This document shows positions 16,950-25,299 of a stretch of 30,823 nt of DNA, one piece after another. Position 1 is the first letter of the stretch. Every line of letters starts with the position of its first letter. A program made the translations under genes and the position numbers. This stretch comes from Chrysophaeum taylorii (Eukaryota; Sar; Pelagophyceae; Pelagomonadales; Pelagomonadaceae), in assembly GCA_029834535.1 (NCBI GenBank), contig JAQMWT010000476.1:1-30823 (forward strand), written 5' to 3'. The notes beneath the pieces were generated by a model that searched no databases, was not told the origin of the DNA, and saw only the letters and a program-made list of their open reading frames with translations.

Positions 16950-18050
16950 TCGCAACAAACGGTTAGCGATCGCAGGGTGCCACAGCATACATCTAGACTT
17001 CCTCTCTCTTTGGGCACAATGGTCCAGACAGTAGTCCTGTTGAGGTGCAAAACGAAACCAAGAAGCACAACAACATACATCGAGAGTCGACAAATTCCGA
17101 ATTATCAACAGACAGCTCTCTCCCTGATGGTCATGATCACCATCACGCTGCCAAGACATGTACAGTGGCTTCTCCTCTCTTCGGGCGCAACGGCCCAGGA
17201 AGCAGTCTTGCCGAAGGAACACCAAGCCACCTCGTTCCCACTTTCGACAAGTCAAAGAACAAGACACTTCGAGATGTTCCCGAGTATTACGCCTACATCG
17301 ACTATGGCAACCACACTCAAGGGCCTTTGGCTCCACCGTATTCAATGCCCCAGGCACAAGAGCCGCAGGCTACTGACAACATCCCCTCGGATTCAGCCCC
17401 CTGGTATGATGCATACAGCGAAGAAGCAAGACCGACTTCACTAGCCTCGAAGATGGTCTCCCCGACCATTCCAGATCAGCCGCCTGATCCAAGCGCCATC
17501 ACCAATGCCCTCGCAATGCCGCATCCACAAGGACAAGACACGTTGTCGACGTTCCCACGGTCACCATACTCGCAGGAACTCACCGCACCTGCAGGTATCA
17601 GCTCAGATTCCCAAGGCACTCCCGCCTTGATCGATATCTCTAGATCAGCCTCTCCCGATCACTTAAGAGCTGGTTCCACCACGCTGCCTTCTCTCCCCGA
17701 AGACAGGCGCGCACTGCCGCTCACCGGCGCTCGCTGCTGCACCCACCATCCACCTTCTCGGCCGGATGCACTGGATGACACTGCTCAGCAGGTTGCATGG
17801 ACCCGTCTGATCACCATTTCACGATTCGATGGACGTCATCGCACGAGCATCAGTCGCAATACATGATCACCCGCCCTTCAACTCTCAGTCAGAGGACGCA
17901 CTCCTTTCGGCTGCCGACCCTTATGTCTCACCGCGACCAAGCTTCTGGAAAGCCTTCCCCATGGCTGCAGTAACAGACAAAGATTTCGAGAGTTCTGACC
18001 ACCCCGATCAGCCGCAAACTATGCACGCTTCTATTGCGACCACTTCGGTC
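16950..18050 (+). pseudogene. X': second, partial copy of region X
   Basis: Frame 17045-17866 is colinear with the minus-strand X copy at about 8210-7202: AAKTCTVASPLFGRNGPGSS, VPEYYAYIDYGN, MPHPQGQDTLSTFPRSPYSQ, EDRRALPLTGARCCTHHP. It then continues in frame 17829-18170 (MDVIARASVAIHDHP onward) past the point where C1 interrupts X, giving X sequence not otherwise seen here. The N-terminal coiled-coil part is missing. At about 18050-18150 it runs into copia integrase sequence. Function is unknown. Confidence 0.5.
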
Positions 18051-18166
18051 CGTTATGTCCCCTTGCATAGCTCTCTTCTGGACGCCACACGCTTGCGCTG
18101 CCTCCGGAAAATCGAAGTTGCGCTATCAGGAGACATTCTCCGCGCGCACTATACAGACCCGCTCCG

Positions 18167-21100
18167 GTGATACACACCGTCCAAAGCTACAACCTTCTCC
18201 CGAACGCCACGCTCGAGCGCATTCATAATGCTATCCTGAGTCCGCAACAGCTACTCTACAACCAACTCAACACTCCCCAACATGATATGCTCAAGATTTT
18301 TGGCGTTGAATGTTACCTTCTATTGGAGCCCCATGAACACCACAAGTGGGGACCGTGCCGCCGCAAATATTTATATCTCTGTTGCGCCAACGCGCAAAAC
18401 CCGCTCGTCTCCCCACGCGTCGACCATCTCGCTGACGTCGTCCTCAACCCTGAAAACGGACAAATTCGTGTTTCGTCCAAGCTGCAATTCCTCTACATGC
18501 TGCAGCATCCTACTCCTGATCCTGAACTTGCTCCTCCGCCTCACGCTCCTCCCGCGCCTTTCTCGCTCACACCCCACACCGCTATCCAAGACCATGTCAT
18601 TCAGAGGGGGACAAGGACTCCTCATCCTCAGAGGGGGCACTCTCCACCTCCTTCAGCTCCTTCTTCGTCCCCTGCTCCTGCCTCTTCTCCCTCTTCTAAC
18701 ACTCTCGCCGACGATTCTGGCTCTATGTCACCGCCGCCCTTGCTTCCTTCTTATAAAGACCTTTTTGCACAAGATGACCTCATTATTGTCCCAGGTTCCA
18801 AACAGCCCAACACCCGCAAGGCCACTTCTATGAAAACTATCCGAGCCCGGTTACAAGCGTCTACTATTGGTGCTTACAAAGCCGCTGGTGGCAAACTCGC
18901 CGATTTCCGCTGGGATCTTCGCCACCACTTTCTTACGTTCAAGTCCCCCGCCCTCTCCGCCCTTCATCTCAGTGGTGGTGTCCTCTGGTCTGCTCTCTGC
19001 TCAGAGGGGGAACATGCCTTGTTAGCTCGTCTTCTTCTCCCGTTGCGCACTGACTTACTTGCCCGCTACCCGCACGTCGATGGTTACTTCGCCCACGCCA
19101 AGTGCGCATCCAGCATCCCAGCTGCAACCTTTTTAACTGTTGATGGTTCACCTGCGTGCCCCATTCCTCAGCCCCTTGTATCTGCGTTCACTGAACACGG
19201 TGCTGCCTTCGGCACTTCTTCCTTACAATATGCGCTTACGTACCTGGCGCCGACCAGCTTTATTGATCACAACTCCTCCGAGTTTGGCGCTACTTCTGCA
19301 TCTCTGGCTGACTTGGAGGAATACCTTCTGGTCTCTACAGAGTTTATCACCCAGGTCTTACACACCGACCCTACTATCCATATTCAACTGGAATCTGCCC
19401 CTACTACTCCTACTGACGCTGTTTCCGCTTATCCCGAAGTTGCGCACACTGCCTCGACCGCAACGTCGCTAAACTATAATTCACCAGCCATTGTTGGTCC
19501 TGACGAATATAAGGTCCAAGAAGCTGACGTTTCCATTGACGAATATAAACTTAAGTGCCTCCACGGTTTGTCGCCTGAAAACAGGCACGCCTACCTCAAG
19601 GCCATCGCCAAGGAACTCCACGACATTATCCGCTTTGGCTGCTTCAAACTTTCCTTACCCGACGGTGTCTCTCGTCCTATTGACAGCAAGATGGTGCTGA
19701 AGATTAAAACAGACTCTGCAGGCAAATACGTTAAGCACAAGGCTCGCCTCGTACTACGTGGCTTCCTAGCATCTCTTGGCGCCGATTTCTTTGGCACCTT
19801 CAGCCCCATGGCCACCATGACCGCAATCCGGGTACTACTAGCTATTGCAGCATACAAGCAATTGCCTGTCTACCATGCAGACGTCCCGAACGCCTTCGTT
19901 CAGTCTGACATTGATGCCAACGTCTATGTTCAGTTACCAGACGGCATCAAGCTTATCGACCCCGATGACGCTAAGTACAAGGGCCGACGTCTACCGAAAC
20001 TGCTGAAGTCACTTTATGGACTTCGGCAATCACCATCTCTTTGGAACAAAGAGATAGACGGCTTCTTCCGTAGCCTTGGTTACAAACGCCTGCATTCGGA
20101 CTCTTGCCTATATGCTCGAGTATCCGCACATGCTAAGTTCGTCGTATGCAGTCTGTCTGTAGACGACATTGTTACTGTGTCCAATGATGACCCTCTTCGT
20201 ACTGAGTTACAGGACGCCCTCCACAAACGGTATGCTGTAGAGAAGTTTGAACCTGTCCATACCCTCCTAGGCATGCGTGTGTGTCGCACATCTGACGGTT
20301 CCATTTCTCTGGATGTGCAAGCCAAGCTGGATGAACTCTTCGCTGATCACCCAGTCTTGCAGCAACTGACCCCGCTTAAATATCCTATGTCATCGTCCTT
20401 CAAGTATAAAGATGGCACTCCCAGCTCTGAAACAGAGTTGTACATCAATTCGCACTTTGCCACCCTCCTTGGCAAGCTGGTGTTCATGCAAGTTGCCTGC
20501 AGACCTGACTTCTCGCAAGCCTTGGGCAGATGTTCGCGTGGTATGAATGCACCTACGTATGTTCACGTCCAAATGCTAGAGCATCTGCTTCGCTACCTCA
20601 AGAAGCCGGAAAACCGCTCACTTCGCCTCTGGTTCCATCCTAAAGGTAATGCCATTGAAGCTCACCTTCGCACTGTCTCCGCTAATCGAATTGATCTATC
20701 CACTGTGGTCGACTACCAACCGCAGGATGTATCTGCTGGACAGTTTGACCCCTTAGTTGCCATGGTTGACGCTGACTACTCCCCTTCCTTAGCACAGGAA
20801 GATAGGAAATCTACCACCGGGTTTGTCTTCTATCTTTTCAACTGCGTTATTGGTCGGAAAAGCAAACGTCAACCGATTGTCTCCTGCTCAACTCACGAAG
20901 CTGAGTTGATTGCCCTCAGTATTTGTGCTGATGAAGCTGTTTGGCTACGCAAGCTGCTGTTGGAACTCTCCTTTGTCGTCAACCCCACCTTCTACGTCAA
21001 CAATGCTAATGGTGAGAACACCGCTGACCCTGTTGACTTCGATGACAATGACAACCCAATTGCTGAAGATATGCGCTTCATCAGAAGCCTACCTCTCTTG

Positions 21101-21346
21101 TCTGACAATGCTGCCGCTGTTCACACCTCTAATAACCCAGATGGGTCCTCTCGATCCAAGGCACTGTCGACCAGATGGTTTAAAATCCGTGAGTACATCT
21201 CGCTACAGAAAATACGAGTCCATCATGTTCCCGGCAAGCTGAACGTGGCGGATGGTTTTACAAAGCCACTTGCTGCTGAGTTCTCCACTTTTCGTTCTCT
21301 ACTCGATATGCATCATGCTTCTGACGACAAGCCTTTACAGGATTGA
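18167..21346 (+). CDS. pol: copia-type pol polyprotein (integrase C-terminus, RT, RNase H)
   Basis: An intact frame of 1,059 codons. The first codon used here is a GTG inside the gene, because the true start was lost by truncation. Order: integrase C-terminal part (SYNLLPNATLERI, SPQQLLYN, about 1-100); Pro/Ser-rich linker (115-190); a conserved inter-domain region (195-395); RT (about 430-700) with KARLVLRGFLASLGADFFGT, HADVPNAFVQSDID, SLYGLRQSPSLWNK and the active site LSVDDIV at about 663-667; RNase H (about 865-1045) with VDADYSP, SCSTHEAEL, SDNAAAVHTSNN and VPGKLNVADGFTKPL. The active site reads SVDD rather than the usual YVDD. It copies element RNA into DNA in particles. The stop TGA is two bases before the ORF3 ATG. 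Confidence 0.92.
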   Translation: MIHTVQSYNLLPNATLERIHNAILSPQQLLYNQLNTPQHDMLKIFGVECYLLLEPHEHHKWGPCRRKYLYLCCANAQNPLVSPRVDHLADVVLNPENGQIRVSSKLQFLYMLQHPTPDPELAPPPHAPPAPFSLTPHTAIQDHVIQRGTRTPHPQRGHSPPPSAPSSSPAPASSPSSNTLADDSGSMSPPPLLPSYKDLFAQDDLIIVPGSKQPNTRKATSMKTIRARLQASTIGAYKAAGGKLADFRWDLRHHFLTFKSPALSALHLSGGVLWSALCSEGEHALLARLLLPLRTDLLARYPHVDGYFAHAKCASSIPAATFLTVDGSPACPIPQPLVSAFTEHGAAFGTSSLQYALTYLAPTSFIDHNSSEFGATSASLADLEEYLLVSTEFITQVLHTDPTIHIQLESAPTTPTDAVSAYPEVAHTASTATSLNYNSPAIVGPDEYKVQEADVSIDEYKLKCLHGLSPENRHAYLKAIAKELHDIIRFGCFKLSLPDGVSRPIDSKMVLKIKTDSAGKYVKHKARLVLRGFLASLGADFFGTFSPMATMTAIRVLLAIAAYKQLPVYHADVPNAFVQSDIDANVYVQLPDGIKLIDPDDAKYKGRRLPKLLKSLYGLRQSPSLWNKEIDGFFRSLGYKRLHSDSCLYARVSAHAKFVVCSLSVDDIVTVSNDDPLRTELQDALHKRYAVEKFEPVHTLLGMRVCRTSDGSISLDVQAKLDELFADHPVLQQLTPLKYPMSSSFKYKDGTPSSETELYINSHFATLLGKLVFMQVACRPDFSQALGRCSRGMNAPTYVHVQMLEHLLRYLKKPENRSLRLWFHPKGNAIEAHLRTVSANRIDLSTVVDYQPQDVSAGQFDPLVAMVDADYSPSLAQEDRKSTTGFVFYLFNCVIGRKSKRQPIVSCSTHEAELIALSICADEAVWLRKLLLELSFVVNPTFYVNNANGENTADPVDFDDNDNPIAEDMRFIRSLPLLSDNAAAVHTSNNPDGSSRSKALSTRWFKIREYISLQKIRVHHVPGKLNVADGFTKPLAAEFSTFRSLLDMHHASDDKPLQD

Positions 21347-21348
21347 AG

Positions 21349-22848
21349 ATGCCTAACTCTAGTGACCGCAACGTCGTTAAACTAGCCCTGGCCTTACCTT
21401 CTTTTGCCACAAATTTTTGTACGCGGCGGCATCTCACTAGTCGGTTGAAGGACAGCCCTTTCTCGCTCTCCACGGCCGAAGTTTCCCCCAGGTTGTCGCA
21501 AAAGCAACGAACCACGACTGCTACAACTGCTACCACACTGTCTGCTGCGTTTGCACCGACACTAGCCGTGCATATCTCACATCAGTCGCGGACGACGTTC
21601 CAGGACGGCCTCAGTATTGACTATGCTGCTTACGAGCGAGGAATCTCTCTCCTTGAGAACTTCCGTGTCCCTGTCACCCCATTTCTCTCTTCTTTTATGC
21701 GAGTGGAACTCACACTGACCTATGAGTCTACTGACTTTTCATTGTTTGTGGACCTGACCACATTCATATACATGCGCTTACCCATTACTATACTTTGGGA
21801 AGCTGCTCCTGCTATTGCTTCTATTGGCTGCTACAGATGCCCCAAACGCGAACGTCTCATTTTGTCGCTTTCCTTTTTTTTGCGCAGTGCCTCAATGATC
21901 GTGGACAACCGACTTTCCTAGTCTCGACCACGTACAGTTCCAAGGCACAAACACCTCGTGAACTCCCCACTGAAGTGCTGAGTCACCTCAACACGGACGA
22001 CCATAAGAAGAATGGTCACATCCCCATTATACAACACCGATCAGTTACTTGTGACTCGTGTTCGAACACAGAGTCGCACAGCTCAGGCTATACAAGCCAT
22101 CCATTCAGCATTTGATTACTACTGTTGCTCGATCGCGTGTACAACATCTTGACGACTACGCATCATCCTCTGATGATACAGAACCGCTATCACTCCGGGA
22201 TGTAATGTTCGGCCACACTTATGCTCAGGCAGAACATTAAGGCTTCCTGGACCCCTTTTTTTTTACGTTGACCGAAACGTCGTTAAACAACTCACACTCC
22301 ACGCTAGACGCTACTCTGGAGATATCTTCGCCATCGTTACCCACGCCTTCTGCTTCGCTTGCTGATTTCGACGTCTTGTGCCAACAAGTCGACCAACTCC
22401 AGGAAACTCTTCGAATCTATATTACCGAGGCTGCCATTGCTTCAATCACCTCCCTGGAGAACCGGCTCTTCCCTCCTACAGCCAACACCCACGTGTTACT
22501 TATACACTGTACAAGATCACAGAGCTGTTGTCTCGCTTAACACTCACCGCTCATGACCAACATGCTACCAACCACTCCTCCCCGGACGATCACCTCCTTC
22601 ATCTACGTGACAAGTTGCTCTCATGCTTCAGAGCATTCCGTCCGCTCTCATGTGAATCTGAAGACTCTTCTATCTTCGTTCGCCAAGTCCAACTTTTTTT
22701 TTGGGAAAACCAACTGGACATCTTTCAACTAGATTCTCTGTCGTCATCCATACTGAATGCTCTACTTGCACTCACCCTTCTCTTGGCACCACATTATTCA
22801 GCTATTGGTGTTCACCACCTTACAGCAGAAGCTGACGATGATTGATAA
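21349..22848 (+). pseudogene. C2 ORF3 (CxxC and coiled-coil protein), frame-broken
   Basis: It starts MPNSSDRNVVKLALALPSFA two bases after the pol stop. The parts match C1 and C3: CYRC pair (about 21830), PRELPTEVLSHL, CDSC pair (about 22050), VARSRVQHLDDYASSSDD, acidic/Ser-Thr linker, SLENRLFPPTANTH, LLSRLTLTAHDQH and a C-terminal helical region ending EADDD. The segment between the second CxxC and VARSRVQHL is shorter than in C1 or C3, suggesting a deletion. Frame changes occur near runs of 8-10 T (about 21875 and 22255), so some may be sequence errors. Function is unknown. Confidence 0.7.
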
Positions 22849-23080
22849 TCCCAACACACTGTCGGTTGTATCTGTGTTTCTTAATGTTCTGTTAAAAAAA
22901 AAAGGGTCAAATCGACTCTCAGCTCCACCAAGTCCAACTCCAAGTCCTAAGACCCTTCTATAGTCTTGATGCTTCGTATGTGACCTCTGTGACCATCAAG
23001 ACTGTATTCCCCCCTTTTTTCTTCATCATCATCTTTCTCAAGAGATGCTCTACAGTCGCATCTTGCGCTTAAGACATCTC
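22849..23080 (+). other. C2 3' untranslated region
   Basis: This lies between the ORF3 stop and the polypurine tract and contains a run of about ten A. It has little similarity to C1 except close to the tract. No gene. Confidence 0.6.
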
Positions 23081-23087
23081 GAGGGGG
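23081..23087 (+). other. polypurine tract of C2
   Basis: GAGGGGG directly before the LTR start TGCAAAGAAATC, as in C1. Confidence 0.75.
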
Positions 23088-23401
23088 TGCAAAGAAATCT
23101 GCTGCCTCTTACCCTTATCCGTCCGTTGAGAACGTGATATCTTCCTTACCCTTATTCTTCCTTTCTACACAATCAAATAGTCCTCTGATTTGTGCCTACG
23201 CTCATCATCATGGTCTAGCGCGTCCCAAGGTATGTAGCACTATACACTTTACCTTTCTCGTATAGTTCTAGATGCCGCCTGTCGTGTTCTGAGGATATAG
23301 GGAACATACCTTTTCATTTCCCGAATTAAATACTTCCAGACGTTCATGATGAGACGGGGTGGTTTCCCAGGTGACTTACCACTGCTTGCGAATGCTCTGC
23401 A
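23088..23401 (+). repeat. 3' LTR of C2 (314 bp)
   Basis: It starts TGCAAAGAAATC and ends GCTCTGCA, and is colinear with the C1 LTR. On the antisense strand, GTGGTAAGTCACC near 23375 resembles a splice donor. The C3 ORF3 frame reads into this LTR by chance and stops at 23344. Confidence 0.82.
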
Positions 23402-25209
23402 GTGCGAGTCATTGCATCACTCAAGGTGACCAAGGGTGATATGACAGACGAAAGGAATGACATAGCAGCATCGGGTGTAAGAGCGTGTAGATCCGATGCA
23501 GGAATAACACGATCATTTGCATCAGACATAGCTGTGTGGAGATGATGAGCTGCTGCGTCGATTTGAACTTGCTGAGCCTCATTATACGTATCTGGAGGGA
23601 GCTGTCCAATAGACGAGATAAGTGACCGAGAAATGATATGGACAAATACAGCAGAGGACGGGATTATGATGTCCTGATGCATCTGAAGACTTGATAAGAT
23701 GTTGTCTAACAGAGACACATGCTTGATGTTCTCGATCACTTGAGTGTTTAAATTTTCGTAAGTCTCTTGCATCTGTGTGAGAGACGTTAGTGCAAGCGAT
23801 AGTTGTTGATCTCGCGCCATCAATTGCTGTTCGGTATTAGTGAGACGTAAGGATAAAGACCGAACCTCTTCTTTTAATTGGTGTAAAGATTCAGCCATAT
23901 TGTCGTTAGCTTTATCTGGCGTGGGCTCAGCGGGTGGATTGTCGATCGGCGCTGGTGAAACATCTTCAGAAGAGGTATCATCTGAAAAGACATCAATTAT
24001 GTCCGAAGGGTAGCCAACCTGGATTAGCACATTTTTAAAGGCAGTTTGCTGGTCAAGTGATAGTTGACGAAAATAATTAAGCATTGGCGGTAACGTCTCG
24101 GAAGAAGTTACGTCAAATTGGTGGGAAACATCATTAACGAAGCGTTCGACAAGCACGTTACGTGGCTCTGATGGGTTGGTCACTACACATACTTTATCTT
24201 CAACAGACCGTAACAAAGACCAAGCTGCTACAAGAATCTCAAGATTTACACTCGAAATAAAGGGCAGCTGAAGTAAGAGCATGGCGTTATCGTCAAGGTT
24301 AACAATGATTTTAGAGGCATCAACGTTAAGGGATGTTGCAGTCTGCATGATTGCCTCTTTGAGCTGCTTGTTAATAGCAATTGACTTTCCAAGGCGGAGG
24401 ATTATAGCTCTTGTGTGGGCAGCCGGATCATTAAAACAAGAGAGTTGGAAGGGTTGCTGACTGTTGCGAATTAAAGCTATCCCATGGTGTGACCGATTGC
24501 ACAGCACACAAATCAACAAAAAGAAAGGGCGTGGTACGTCAAAGCAGTGCGATGCGTGTTGCTCAGACGCGAGATGATCCTCAATAATTTGGCGAATCCT
24601 GTCAGTTTTACGTTCATCTTCATTACAGATGATGAGCACGACTGGTGTGCACGGCATCTCAGTTTTATTGTAGCACTTTGTACACGTCACATGTACTTTG
24701 ACAACCCCTTTAATGGGTGGGAAGCGATGAAGGCGTATCCCCTCATTAGGAGATATAGCGGGGGCGTTTCGAATGCGCTTTGCTTTGACGCACAGCAATG
24801 AACTAAGATATTGTACGTTATCTACAAACTCTGTCTGTTGTGCTTCCGTAAGCAGCTGCTGAAAAGACTTAAGCCAGCACTAGGGATCCCTATGTTGCGG
24901 AATGAGAAAATTGGGTGGCGAAGAACCAAGAGCAGTAACGTTCCCGGACATCATCGCCTTGGGCGCCTTGGGCGTCACGGGCGTAGATTGATGTCCTTGC
25001 GCCACCGACAAATAGGTTTGATGTTTCCGATTAGGGGAACTAGTCGGTGCAACGCTTGGAGTTGGAGCATTAAAAGGTGGAGACAGTGACAGTATACCAC
25101 CACCGCGACCACGGTTCATGGTAGAGTGGCGTCGGCTCGCAGCATCTTTGTTTTTGGTGGGATTCATCATGAGAGGAATCTCCACATCACATCTTTTGTT
25201 GCATTTCAC
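23402..25209 (-). pseudogene. C3 ORF3, best-preserved copy, one in-frame TAG, C-terminus cut by C2
   Basis: One frame covers 25209-23344 with a single TAG at 24882-24880; below 23402 it is C2 LTR. N-terminus (MNPTKNKDAASRRHSTMNRG) basic and Ser/Thr/Pro-rich. Then VHVTCTKCYN (first CxxC), DHLASEQHASHCF, LLICVLCNRSHHG (second CxxC), AHTRAIILRLG, SSVNLEILVAAW, a helical segment LPPMLNYFRQLSLDQQTAF, an acidic/Pro linker, and a coiled coil (LHQLKEEVRSLSLRLTNTEQ to MQETYENLNTQ). The C-terminal helical region ends about 25 residues short of the C1 version. No transmembrane segment. It could bind nucleic acid or a host factor, or act in particle assembly; none of these can be shown. Confidence 0.7.
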
Positions 25210-25299
25210 ATTTAGCGAGCCAGTATTCCTTTACATAGCAGGGTTAGTTTAAAGTCATTTCGGACATAATGAAGGGTAATGAAAAACCATCTTGTTTAG
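25210..25299 (-). other. pol-ORF3 spacer of C3
   Basis: About 90 bp with several stops in the shared frame separate the pol TAG from ORF3, unlike the 2-bp spacing in C2. No gene. Confidence 0.6.

Larger units (their letters stand above)
18100..23401 (+). mobile_element. C2: 5'-truncated Ty1/copia-type LTR retrotransposon
   Basis: It contains the integrase C-terminus, RT, RNase H, ORF3, a polypurine tract and a 3' LTR. No gag, protease, integrase core or 5' LTR precedes it; X' is joined directly. The left junction is uncertain: the match to C3 integrase fades between 18050 and 18150 (TRLR, then YTDP and P-VIHTVQSYN). The right edge lies against the ORF3 of C3. Confidence 0.82.

Noticed and set aside
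23344..23401. Last 19 codons of the C3 ORF3 open frame as native C-terminus
   Set aside because: They lie in the antisense of the C2 LTR, which is also found in C1, and do not match the ORF3 C-termini of C1 or C2.
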